A stretch of DNA of 41,495 bases, taken from an uncultured Eubacteriales bacterium (GTDB taxonomy: Bacteria > Bacillota > Clostridia > Christensenellales > Aristaeellaceae). Below are positions 1 to 6,932 of this stretch, piece after piece (the first letter of the stretch is position 1; every line of letters starts with the position of its first letter). The position numbers and the translations under genes were made by a program. Under the pieces are notes generated by a model, which worked only from the letters and a program-made list of their open reading frames with translations, did no database searches and had not been told where the DNA came from. The stretch lies in contig CADARO010000055.1 in the NCBI GenBank assembly GCA_902790345.1, forward strand, positions 1-41,495, in the 5' to 3' direction.

Positions 1-275
1 TCGGCAGTGAGGTTGGCGCTGGCCCTGACCATGCGGGCCACGATCTCATCCAGCCACACGTCGCGGTTGGCTTCGGATTCGATCACATACAGCCGTACCG
101 GCTCGTTCAAAGCGCGAACGGCGTCCAGAGTCTCGCCGGACAGGGTGGCCGCCCGATTGGCGGACAGGTCGATGTGGCTCAGGCCAGAGGCCGCCGCGTT
201 CAGGATGATCACCAGCGCCAGCGCCACGATCACGATGACCGGCCGGAGCTTTTCGGAGCGAATCAGCTTTTTCAT
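1..275 (-). CDS. GldG-like ABC transporter auxiliary protein (3' end outside window)
   Basis: Only the first 91 codons are in the window; the gene runs off the left edge. Translation from ATG at 275 starts MKKLIRSEKLRPVI, a short basic stretch, followed by a hydrophobic segment at about residues 13-28 that looks like a signal anchor. Then comes SGLSHIDLSANRAATLSGET and a VRLYVIESEAN strand. The pattern of one TM helix, 'DLS.NR..TLS..T' and 'PV.LYV' is typical of GldG/ABC_transp_aux extracytoplasmic proteins that accompany ABC-2 permeases. The start lies one base after the stop of the permease gene, so the two are surely co-transcribed and probably translationally coupled. Family assignment is from sequence pattern and gene order; the substrate is unknown. 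Confidence 0.72.
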   Translation of the reverse strand, partial: MKKLIRSEKLRPVIVIVALALVIILNAAASGLSHIDLSANRAATLSGETLDAVRALNEPVRLYVIESEANRDVWLDEIVARMVRASANLTA

Positions 276-276
276 A

Positions 277-1161
277 TCACAGCGCCCTCCTTTTGCCCTG
301 TCGGCGCGCGGCGGCGGCCATGAGGCCGATCACGATCATCAGCGCGGCGGCGGAGAGCCAGTAGATCAGGGCGGAGGGATCCAGCAGCCCGTGCATGGTG
401 AGGGACAGGGGCTCGAACACGGCGCAGGCCTTCAGGCCCCGGGCGATGCCGCCGAACACCGCGGCGTCGTTGCCCCGCAGGTGATTCAGCAGCACCGGCA
501 CCAGCACGACGGCGGCGGCCACGAAGCCGGCGAACATGTCCTCGGAGATGATCCACACCAGCAGACCGGCCAGCGCGGGCATCAGCGCCAGCGTCAGCGT
601 GGAGAGCACGGTGATGGTGGCCACCCGGGCGGCCAGGGCGGCGGCGAACCAGGCGACGGCTGTCAGCGCGGCGAAGACCGCGAAGGCCACCAGAGCGGAG
701 CGGCAGAAGGCGGAGCAGGTGAGCGCCGCCGCCGTGAACAGCACGCCCATGGCGCACAGGCAGATCACGCAGCACAGCCCCTCGCTCAGCGCGGCGGCGG
801 GCACGGCCAGGGAGAACGCCACCGGATACAGCGCCAGCAGCGCGCAGCCGATCAGGAGTATAACCAGCCGGGCGAAGAGCTTGCCGAAGAACACGCCGCG
901 GCTGGTCAGGGGCAGCGCGTAGAGCACCCGCTCGGTCTTCTGGCGGCGCTCGGCGGGATAGGCGTCGGCGCAGAGCAGAGCGCAGGCCGCCGCCATGCCC
1001 AGCGCCAGCCACCGGGCGTTTTCACAGAAGAGGGGACTGGCCCCCCGCACGTTGACGAAGAACACGGACGCGCCGGCGGCGGCCAGCAGCAAGGCGAGGA
1101 AGCCCCAGCCGGTCAGCCCGCCCAGCAGCGCGCGCAGCTCCTTTTTGAAGACGGCGCTCAT
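277..1161 (-). CDS. ABC-2 type transporter permease (GldF-like)
   Basis: A 294-residue polytopic membrane protein with a short cytoplasmic N-terminus (MSAVFKKELRALLGG) and about six to seven hydrophobic segments. A soluble loop near residues 65-85 carries ERRQKTERVLYALPLTSRGV, the conserved 'ERE.GT...L..LP.S' region of ABC-2 permeases. It would form the channel of an ABC-2 transporter with the ATPase encoded just upstream. Its ATG overlaps the ATPase stop codon (ATGA), and its own stop is one base from the GldG-like start, so the three genes are one tight operon in the order ATPase, permease, auxiliary protein. In Firmicutes such operons are usually annotated only as exporters; neither substrate nor direction can be read from the sequence. 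Confidence 0.85.
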   Translation of the reverse strand: MSAVFKKELRALLGGLTGWGFLALLLAAAGASVFFVNVRGASPLFCENARWLALGMAAACALLCADAYPAERRQKTERVLYALPLTSRGVFFGKLFARLVILLIGCALLALYPVAFSLAVPAAALSEGLCCVICLCAMGVLFTAAALTCSAFCRSALVAFAVFAALTAVAWFAAALAARVATITVLSTLTLALMPALAGLLVWIISEDMFAGFVAAAVVLVPVLLNHLRGNDAAVFGGIARGLKACAVFEPLSLTMHGLLDPSALIYWLSAAALMIVIGLMAAAARRQGKRRAL

Positions 1162-2102
1162 GCCTGTGCGCCTCCTTCAACCCGCTCGGACACCAGGCCC
1201 TCCAGCAGCTTGTCCAGGGGCTTGCGCACCGGGCTCAGCTCCAGCAGGGGCAGATTGGCCTGCATGGCCGCGCGGAACAGCGCCTCCCGCTGGTCTCCGT
1301 TCATCTGGATGGTGAGCTCCGTGCCCTCGGCGGTGAGCTTCGCGCCCTTCACGGTCACGTCCTTCACCTGGGTGAAGGCGGCCCGGGCGGCGGCCTCGTC
1401 GGCGCGGGTCACCACCCGCACGCTGTCGCTCAGCCGGGTCATGTTGTGCAGCTGATCCGGCGTGCCCTCGGACACCACCCGGCCCTCGCTGAGCACCACC
1501 ACCCGGCTGGCCAGAGCGCACATCTCGGTGAGGTTGTCGCTGGCCAGCAGCACGGCCCGCTCCTGGCTCACCTCCCGCAGCGCGGCGCGCACGGCGGCGA
1601 TCTCCTTGGGATCCAGATCCAGCGTGGGCTCATCGATGAGCAGCGCCTCCGGGCCGAAGAACATGGCCTGGGCGATGGCGCTGAGCCGCAGCGCGGCCCG
1701 GTTCAGCTTGCGCATGGACTGGTCGGCCACGTCCTGAATGCCCAGCAGCCGGAACGCGGCGTCGATCTTCTCGGCGGCGTCCCGGGCGGAGAGGCCCCGG
1801 GCGTCGGCCAGGAATTTCAGGTAGGCCCGGGGCGTCATGTCCCGGGGCGCGGGGGCCTCGGCGGGCACATAGCCCACCAGCTGCCGGGCGCGGCTGGTCT
1901 CGCCCTCCATGGACACGCCGCCGATCTCGACGACGCCCTTGTCCGCCTCGCACACGCCGGCGATGACGTCCAGCGCGGTGGTCTTGCCCGCGCCCTTCAG
2001 GCCGGTCAGGGCGACGATTTCGCCCTTTTCAACGCTGAGCGACAGGCCGCGCAGCGCCGGCTTGCCCTCATAGCTCTTTTCCAGGTTTTCTACCCTGATC
2101 AA
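1158..2102 (-). CDS. ABC transporter ATP-binding protein with degenerate signature and H-loop
   Basis: A 314-residue ABC ATPase. The start is TTG at 2102, preceded by GGAGGGAG at good spacing, so the non-ATG start is well supported. Walker A is GLKGAGKTT (34-42) and Walker B LLIDEP (154-159), with D-loop LDLDP. The consensus LSGGQ/M signature is replaced by LNRAA (133-137), and the H-loop histidine position appears as Asp in LLASDNL (about 189). The Q-loop region reads GYVPAE. A C-terminal region of about 100 residues follows the NBD, as in ABC-2/Gld-type ATPases. It is first in the operon and would power the adjacent permease. It can probably bind ATP, but hydrolysis may be slow or may depend on unusual residues. 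Overall family assignment is secure; the functional effect is inference. Confidence 0.88.
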   Translation of the reverse strand: MIRVENLEKSYEGKPALRGLSLSVEKGEIVALTGLKGAGKTTALDVIAGVCEADKGVVEIGGVSMEGETSRARQLVGYVPAEAPAPRDMTPRAYLKFLADARGLSARDAAEKIDAAFRLLGIQDVADQSMRKLNRAALRLSAIAQAMFFGPEALLIDEPTLDLDPKEIAAVRAALREVSQERAVLLASDNLTEMCALASRVVVLSEGRVVSEGTPDQLHNMTRLSDSVRVVTRADEAAARAAFTQVKDVTVKGAKLTAEGTELTIQMNGDQREALFRAAMQANLPLLELSPVRKPLDKLLEGLVSERVEGGAQA

Positions 2103-2219
2103 TGGAACTCCCTCCCGCCTATATCAGCAAAATGATGATCGAAAATCACAACTCTTATTGTACCGCATAACTGTTTACAATCTATGGGAAAAGGATGAAT
2201 TATTTATGAATGCGCAAGT

Positions 2220-2242
2220 CGCAACGCGCTAAGCGCGTTGCG
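2220..2242. repeat. Perfect hairpin with 10-bp arms and TAA loop
   Basis: The arms CGCAACGCGC and GCGCGTTGCG flank a TAA loop. It sits in the 325-bp non-coding stretch between the ABC operon start and the YcaQ-family gene end. There is no T-run on either side, so it is a poor terminator; it is probably part of the repeat-rich spacer. Confidence 0.6.
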
Positions 2243-2273
2243 AAATGGGGAATGGGAAATGTCAGTTTGCCCT

Positions 2274-2392
2274 CAGGCCCTCTCAGTCAGCTTCGCTGAC
2301 AGCTCTCCCAAAGGGAGAGCCAAGGACGCCGGAGCGGAGCGAAGGCCTTGCCTCTCCCTTTGGGAGAGGTGCCCCGAAGGGGCGGAGAGGGC
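2274..2392. repeat. Hairpin-rich intergenic repeat (REP/MITE-like)
   Basis: This stretch holds several consecutive small palindromes: GTCAGCTTCGCTGAC, CTCTCCCAAAGGGAG, CTCTCCCTTTGGGAG and GCCCCGAAGGGGC. No plausible gene is present. Sequences of this style are common dispersed intergenic elements in gut Clostridia (recollection, not searched). It may end transcription of the minus-strand gene whose stop is at 2428. A looser relative of the same design occurs at 10509-10580. Confidence 0.6.
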
Positions 2393-2427
2393 AATTGCGC
2401 ATTGCGAATTGCGCATTGCGAATTTCC
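2393..2427 (-). repeat. AATTCGCAATGCGC tract directly after a stop codon
   Basis: Read on the minus strand, the three bases GGA after the YcaQ-family stop codon lead into a repeated AATTCGCAATGCGC unit (two copies plus AATTG). The same motif in the same orientation follows the stops at 10482 and 36891. It may be the outer end of the 2274-2392 element. Confidence 0.65.
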
Positions 2428-3543
2428 TTACAGCTTCTCCACATAGGCCGCGAACCGGTCCAGCCCCTGCCTGAGGCGGCGCTGATTCACCCGGTGGCCG
2501 GGCTCGTCCCACCAGGCGGCGATGTCGAAGGGCCGGGCGCGCTTCGGCTCAAACCGGGCGACGAAGCGGTCGTCCATGACCACGGGCAGCACGTAGTAGC
2601 CGTACTGCCGCTTTTCGGCGGACACATAGACCTCCCAGGTGTACTTGAAATCGAACAGTGCCTCGATGAGCTTCCGATCCCACATGAGGTTGTCCAGGGG
2701 CGCGATGACCCGGGCGCGGCCGTCCGGCTCCGCCTCCAGGGCCCAGGCCTCGTCGGCGGGGAGATACAGGGGCTGCCGGATGCCCTCCACCTCCAGGGGC
2801 AGGAGCGCTTCCTCCTCCAGCAGCGCGCGGAAGGCGGCCTCCCGGGCGGGGGCCTTCATATTCAGCCCCAGGAAGGCGTCGCTGGCGCGGTTCCACAGTA
2901 GCCCCACCGAGCGCACCCGGCGCAGCACCTGCCACTTGTGCCAGGCGGCTTCGTCCGGGTTGGGATCCGGGGCGGCCAGCAGATCGGCGGGCAGATGCCG
3001 CTCCGCCAGGTCGAACCAGCGGCGGGCGCCCTCCCGGTGATGGATCACCAGCTGACCCCGCAGCCACAGGGTCTCCAGCGCCGCCCGGGCCAGGGGCGCC
3101 TGACCCCAGGGCCAGCGCACCTTGCCGGGCATGTCCAGGTCGTCGGCGCAGGCCGGGCCGTGGGCGCGGATGAAATCCAGCGCGGCGGGCAGGGCGGCGT
3201 CCACCTCGGGGCTCATGAACCAGCCGTAGAACCCCTGCCGGGTGCGGGCCAGGGCCGGGTAATCGGCGGCGGGATAGAAGCAGAGGTTCTTGTCGTAGCC
3301 GTCGATCAGCGCGCGGCGGCTGTAGAGAGCGTCGCGCAGATAGGAAGGCCGGTAATTCTTCACCCGGCTCTGCAGCACCAGGTCGGGGTTCATGCCCACG
3401 ATGTTGAGGGGGTCGAACTGGATGGCCGTTCGGGCTTTCACGTGGGCGATGACCTGATCCACCGGGTCGTCGCCGCTGCAGTCCGGCCGCTGGAAGTGCA
3501 GGGCCAGAAAGGCGCGGCGGGCCTGCCTGAGGGTGATTTTCAT
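2428..3543 (-). CDS. YcaQ/AlkX-family DNA glycosylase (winged-helix, crosslink repair)
   Basis: A 371-residue protein of the HTH_42 / YcaQ family, whose characterised members (E. coli YcaQ/AlkX, Streptomyces AlkZ) remove bulky or crosslinked bases from DNA. The N-terminus MKITLRQARRAFLA leads to the diagnostic catalytic QxD motif in AIQFDPLNIVG (Gln42, Asp44). This is followed by NPDLVLQSRVKNYRPSYLRD, PLDNLMWDRKLIEALFDFKYTWEVYV and a C-terminal segment, all typical of the family. The start at 3543 fits the family N-terminus; the same frame stays open further upstream, but that part overlaps the dipeptidase gene and is spurious. The gene lies 29 bp after the dipeptidase stop on the same strand, so they may be co-transcribed. 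The family is confident; the substrate lesion is not known. Confidence 0.85.
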   Translation of the reverse strand: MKITLRQARRAFLALHFQRPDCSGDDPVDQVIAHVKARTAIQFDPLNIVGMNPDLVLQSRVKNYRPSYLRDALYSRRALIDGYDKNLCFYPAADYPALARTRQGFYGWFMSPEVDAALPAALDFIRAHGPACADDLDMPGKVRWPWGQAPLARAALETLWLRGQLVIHHREGARRWFDLAERHLPADLLAAPDPNPDEAAWHKWQVLRRVRSVGLLWNRASDAFLGLNMKAPAREAAFRALLEEEALLPLEVEGIRQPLYLPADEAWALEAEPDGRARVIAPLDNLMWDRKLIEALFDFKYTWEVYVSAEKRQYGYYVLPVVMDDRFVARFEPKRARPFDIAAWWDEPGHRVNQRRLRQGLDRFAAYVEKL

Positions 3544-3572
3544 GGCGTCTCCTCCCCGGCGGCCCGGGCGGG

Positions 3573-5036
3573 TCAGTTGTCCGCCCGGTTGTAGCCGTTC
3601 TTCATGTGCTGGCTGGCGTCCAGAACCACCTTGTTGAGGGTGGCGGCAGTCTGCTCCTTCGCCATGGCGCAGAGCTTGTCGTTGGCCTCGGCGGCCAGGG
3701 AGAAATCGCCCGTCTCCGCCATTTTTTTGTCGTACTCCCGCACCAGCTGGCGGCCCTTGGTCATCACGGCGTTGTGGTAGCGCTCGATGTGCTGCACGCA
3801 GGTGGCGTAGTTGTGGTCGGCCAGGGCGTCGATGAGGCGGCTGTTCCAGTAGAAGTTCCCGGTGGACACGTCCAGCGTCACGTCGGAGAGGTAGGCGGGC
3901 ATCTTGTCCACGTTCACATACACCGGCAGCGCCGCGCTGAAGGCGGTGGAGCCGAAGCACACCCACTCGATGCCGCAGATTGCCTCCGGCACGTCGGGGC
4001 GGATCTGGCAGATGCTGGTGACGCCGGTGCGGTTGATGCCGATGGAGCGATACATGCCCCGCTTGCCGGTGTCCTGGCTGGTGTAGGGATTGTAGGGCGT
4101 GCCCTGATAGTGGCCGGACAGCATGTACTTCACGTCCTCCACGGCCACCTTCCGGTCCGGCCGGAGGGCCCAGGGGATGTTGTCGCTCTCCGGGGTGAAG
4201 TCGGCATTCGCCCCCTCCCAGGTATGGGACTTGGGCGTGAGGAAGCGGCCCATGAACCAGGCCCGAGGGGTGTTGTAGATGTGGTCCATGTCCGTGTGGG
4301 AGCCGAACACGTCCCGGGGGTTGAACGCGCCGCCCTGATTGAGATCCAGGTGGTTCTCCGCGATGAACTCCCGAAGGTCCTTGGAGCACAGGTGGGCGGT
4401 CTGGGGGCCGAAGGCGTCCTCCAGGTCGAATTCGTCCATGCCGAACTGGTTGGGCATGATGACCACCTTCTCGTCCGGCACCCGCCGGGCGATCCAGTGA
4501 TGCCCGCCGATGGTCTCCAGCCACCAGGCCTCGTTTCGGTCGTTGAAGGCGATGCCGTTGGATTCATAGGTGCCGTACTGCTCCAGCAGAGAGGCCAGCC
4601 GCAGCACGCCCTCCCGGGCGGTGCGGATGTAGGGCAGCACCAGCACCACGATGTCCTCCTCGCCGATGCCGCCGGGCACGTCCTTCTCCCGGCGGGTCTT
4701 GGCCTTCTGATAGGTCACCAGCGGGTCGGCGGCCAGCACCCGGGGATTGGAGGTGATGGTCTCGGTGGCGGTCATGCCCACGCCGGCGGCGTTGATGCCG
4801 GTGGCCGCCCACACGCCGTTTTTCGGGTCCACGCTGGGGCAGGCGGTGTAGCGCAGGGGGTTGTCGGGCAGCTCGATTTCCAGATGGGAAATGACGCTCT
4901 TGTACTTTTTCGGCTGCTTGTCCGGCGTGACGACCACCAGCTTTTTCACGTCGAAGAAGCCGTCGTCCGTGCGGGCGATCATGGTGGAATGGTCGTTTGT
5001 GGCCTTGTTTCCGGCGAGAACGGTTGTGCAGGGCAT
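3573..5036 (-). CDS. C69 family dipeptidase (PepD-like)
   Basis: A 487-residue Ntn-hydrolase of peptidase family C69. The N-terminus MPCTTVLAGNKATND places the nucleophilic Cys at residue 3, followed by STMIARTDDG, as expected when the initiator peptide is removed to expose the catalytic cysteine. GINAAGVGMTATETI and SNGIAFNDRNEAWWLETIGG are further family signatures. The start at 5036 is chosen over an in-frame ATG at 5060 because GGAGG lies nine bases before 5036 and because the Cys then falls at the expected position. These enzymes cleave a broad range of dipeptides in the cytoplasm. A strong promoter lies at 5079-5107, within a duplicated element shared with the divergent ADP-ribosylglycohydrolase. 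Confidence 0.92.
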   Translation of the reverse strand: MPCTTVLAGNKATNDHSTMIARTDDGFFDVKKLVVVTPDKQPKKYKSVISHLEIELPDNPLRYTACPSVDPKNGVWAATGINAAGVGMTATETITSNPRVLAADPLVTYQKAKTRREKDVPGGIGEEDIVVLVLPYIRTAREGVLRLASLLEQYGTYESNGIAFNDRNEAWWLETIGGHHWIARRVPDEKVVIMPNQFGMDEFDLEDAFGPQTAHLCSKDLREFIAENHLDLNQGGAFNPRDVFGSHTDMDHIYNTPRAWFMGRFLTPKSHTWEGANADFTPESDNIPWALRPDRKVAVEDVKYMLSGHYQGTPYNPYTSQDTGKRGMYRSIGINRTGVTSICQIRPDVPEAICGIEWVCFGSTAFSAALPVYVNVDKMPAYLSDVTLDVSTGNFYWNSRLIDALADHNYATCVQHIERYHNAVMTKGRQLVREYDKKMAETGDFSLAAEANDKLCAMAKEQTAATLNKVVLDASQHMKNGYNRADN

Positions 5037-5078
5037 GTTTATTACCTCCGATTCATTCATTTGTGTGCTTTAATGAAT

Positions 5079-5107
5079 ATTATAGACCAGCGTGGCGGGT
5101 TTCGCAA
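5079..5107 (-). promoter_or_regulatory. Sigma-A promoter of the C69 dipeptidase gene
   Basis: On the minus strand, -35 TTGCGA (5107-5102), a 17-bp spacer and -10 TATAAT (5084-5079). The -35 hexamer is inside the first copy of the 25-bp direct repeat at 5095-5148. Confidence 0.75.
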
Positions 5108-5148
5108 GGGAAATGTGGATGTAGCGGGTTTCGCAAGGGAAATGTGGA
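5095..5148. repeat. Perfect 25-bp direct repeat, 29-bp period, in a divergent promoter region
   Basis: Copies at 5095-5119 and 5124-5148 are identical (GCGGGTTTCGCAAGGGAAAT followed by GTGGA), separated by TGTA. Copy 1 contains the -35 of the dipeptidase promoter; copy 2 ends five bases before the putative -35 of the gene reading the other way. This could be a pair of regulator sites or a recent slip duplication. Confidence 0.8.
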
Positions 5149-5152
5149 CATC

Positions 5153-5181
5153 TGGCATTTCCGCGGGATGTGTGGTATACT
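5153..5181 (+). promoter_or_regulatory. Putative extended -10 promoter for the ADP-ribosylglycohydrolase gene
   Basis: TGGTATACT (5173-5181) is an extended -10. The -35 is weak (TGGCAT at 5153-5158, 17-bp spacer), which would suit an activator-dependent or weak promoter. Confidence 0.45.
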
Positions 5182-5218
5182 TTATGCACACATACCACGG
5201 CACAAGGAGGCCAACAGA

Positions 5219-6301
5219 GTGAATCAGGATACTTTCCGGGGCTGCCTCATGGGCGGCGCGGCCGGCGACGCCTTGGGCTACGCGGTGGAATTCATGGGCG
5301 AGGCGGCCATCTTCCATCGCTTCGGCCAGCGGGGCATTGCGGCATACGCCCTGGAGGACGGCCGGGCCCTCATCTCCGACGACACCCAGATGACGCTGTT
5401 CACCGCGGCCGGCCTGCTGGCCCATAAGGCCCTGAACAGCCGCGACCTCCCCACGGCGCTGGTCAACCAGAGCTATCTGGACTGGCTCATCACCCAGAAG
5501 GGACGCTATCCCCTGAAGCCCGGCCGCTATGTGTCCTTCCTCATGGGGGAGACGGAGCTGTTCTCTCCCCGGGCGCCGGGCAACACCTGCATGGCGGCGC
5601 TGCGGCAGGGAGGCGGCGGCACCCCCGAGGATCCCATCAACAACAGCAAGGGCTGCGGCGGCGTGATGCGGGCGGCCCCGGCGGGGCTGTTCTATGCCGG
5701 CGAGGCGGGCCGATCCGCCGACGCGGCCCGATTGGGGGCGGAGGTGGCGGCCCTGACCCATGGGCATCCGCTGGCCTGGCTTCCGGGGGCGGCGCTGGCG
5801 GCGATCGTGTACGAGGCGGCCCGTGGAGAGACCGTCCCGGCGGCGCTGGCGCACGCGCTGGACACCATCGACGGGCTCTGGCCGGAGGTCGGGAGCCGCA
5901 AGGGCTTCCGCGCCCTGATGGAGCGGGCCGCCAGTCTGGCCGGCAAGGATATGGACGACCTGGAGGCCATCCACGCCCTGGGCGAGGGCTGGGTGGGGGA
6001 TGAGGCGCTGGCCATCGCGGCCTACTGCGCCATAAAATATGAAAACGACATGGACCGGGCCCTCATTGCCTCGGTGAACCACAAGGGCGACAGCGACTCC
6101 ACCGGCGCGGTGACCGGCAACATCCTGGGGGCCCGGCTGGGCCTTTCGGGCATTCCGGCCAAGTACACCGACAAGCTGGAATTGAAGGACACCATCCTCA
6201 CCGTGGCGGACGACCTGTGGCGGGCCGCCTTCCCGGGGGAGGATGACGAAAACGGCGCCTGGATGGCGCGCTACACCGGCATGATTGTGGAAAAGAAATA
6301 G
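5219..6301 (+). CDS. ADP-ribosylglycohydrolase family protein
   Basis: A 360-residue protein that removes ADP-ribose from modified proteins or small molecules, using a binuclear Mg site. The metal-binding pairs are visible: SDDTQMTLFT (S53 to T56) near the N-terminus and GDSDSTGAVTGN (from about 290) near the C-terminus. The N-terminal GCLMGGAAGDALGYAVEF and central NNSKGCGGVMRAAP are also classical. The start is GTG at 5219, with AGGAGG about nine bases upstream; longer in-frame extensions overlap the promoter and the neighbouring gene and are not used. A strong terminator follows directly. The gene stands alone, with no ADP-ribosyltransferase or macrodomain next to it, so a role in a toxin/antitoxin or nitrogen-control pair is not supported here. 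Confidence 0.92.
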   Translation: MNQDTFRGCLMGGAAGDALGYAVEFMGEAAIFHRFGQRGIAAYALEDGRALISDDTQMTLFTAAGLLAHKALNSRDLPTALVNQSYLDWLITQKGRYPLKPGRYVSFLMGETELFSPRAPGNTCMAALRQGGGGTPEDPINNSKGCGGVMRAAPAGLFYAGEAGRSADAARLGAEVAALTHGHPLAWLPGAALAAIVYEAARGETVPAALAHALDTIDGLWPEVGSRKGFRALMERAASLAGKDMDDLEAIHALGEGWVGDEALAIAAYCAIKYENDMDRALIASVNHKGDSDSTGAVTGNILGARLGLSGIPAKYTDKLELKDTILTVADDLWRAAFPGEDDENGAWMARYTGMIVEKK

Positions 6302-6313
6302 CCCCATGCGCTT

Positions 6314-6351
6314 CGCGCGGGCCTGCGTTTTGACGGGTCCGCGCGTTTTTT
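6314..6351 (+). terminator. Intrinsic terminator after the ADP-ribosylglycohydrolase gene
   Basis: A 10-bp stem CGCGCGGGCC / GGGTCCGCGCG (one wobble, small end offset) around an 11-nt loop, followed directly by TTTTTT. Confidence 0.85.
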
Positions 6352-6410
6352 ATGCCCGAAACATTTGTGTCGAATTGCGGGCCTTCGTAAAAAATTAGCG
6401 TACTAACGAA

Positions 6411-6438
6411 TAGATGGTTGCAATGTACAACTAATCAT
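6411..6438 (+). promoter_or_regulatory. Candidate MarR-type operator overlapping the -35
   Basis: An imperfect inverted repeat GTTG-n7-CAAC (6417-6431) with outer T/A pairs covers the -35 hexamer. The look (reverse complement TAGTTGTACATTGCAACC) is similar to sites bound by MarR-family repressors. It fits autorepression by the gene that follows; inferred, not tested. Confidence 0.45.
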
Positions 6439-6446
6439 GCTATAAT
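6418..6446 (+). promoter_or_regulatory. Promoter of the marR-ABC exporter operon
   Basis: -35 TTGCAA (6418-6423), a 17-bp spacer and a consensus -10 TATAAT (6441-6446), 37 bp upstream of the MarR start. Confidence 0.85.
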
Positions 6447-6482
6447 CCGGAACCGAAAGAGAAAAGAGGGGAGGGGCGCGCC

Positions 6483-6905
6483 ATGAAGCACAGGGAGCTG
6501 GGAAATCTGCTGCGGATCAGCCGCTGCTTTGACAGCTACCGCCGCCAGCACTTGAAGGACGTGGATCTCTATCCGGCGCTGCACCTGTTTGTGAGCCATG
6601 TGTGCCGCCATCCGGGGTGCAATCAGGAGACCCTGGTGGAGGCGCTGTGCGTGGACAAGACCACCGTGGCCCATCACCTGGCCCGGCTGGAGGAGAAGGG
6701 CTACATCACCCGGCGGGTGGCCGAAGACGACGCCCGCTGCCGGCAGGTGTTCCCAACGGAGAAGGCGCTGGCCATCTACCCGCAGCTGCGGGAGGCCTAC
6801 GACGCGTTCTACGAGGGGCTGCTGGAGAGCCTGTCGCCGGAGGATCGCGAGGCGGTGGCCCGGCTGAGCGAGGTGCTCTACAAAAACGCCCGCGGCATGG
6901 TGTGA
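6483..6905 (+). CDS. MarR family transcriptional regulator
   Basis: A 140-residue winged-helix regulator. The core reads LHLFVSHVCRHPGCNQETLVEALCVDKTTVAHHLARLEEKGYITRR, with the recognition helix at VDKTTVAHHLARLE and the wing at GYITRRVAEDDARCRQVFPTEKA. The DDARCR stretch matches the family D.RD.R wing signature. The flanking helices would make the dimer interface. The start at 6483 follows GAGGGGAGG. It is the first gene of an operon with a two-gene ABC exporter, the usual layout for a local repressor that senses a drug or metabolite exported by the pump. The inducer cannot be predicted. Confidence 0.92.
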   Translation: MKHRELGNLLRISRCFDSYRRQHLKDVDLYPALHLFVSHVCRHPGCNQETLVEALCVDKTTVAHHLARLEEKGYITRRVAEDDARCRQVFPTEKALAIYPQLREAYDAFYEGLLESLSPEDREAVARLSEVLYKNARGMV

Positions 6906-6932
6906 GCAACGAAAGGAGACAGAGGGAAAGAT

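Noticed and set aside
7..1455. Long plus-strand open frames opposite the first operon and elsewhere, rich in His, Gln, Gly and Arg
   Set aside because: Antisense shadows of real genes in high-GC sequence, without ribosome sites or recognisable domains.
2428..4524. A 698-codon open frame covering the YcaQ gene and most of the dipeptidase gene
   Set aside because: Only the part from 3543 resembles a protein family; the upstream part is an out-of-frame shadow of the dipeptidase gene in GC-rich DNA.
5037..5060. Longer dipeptidase start (MNESEVINM...)
   Set aside because: The GGAGG lies downstream of this ATG, and the catalytic Cys position fits the start at 5036.
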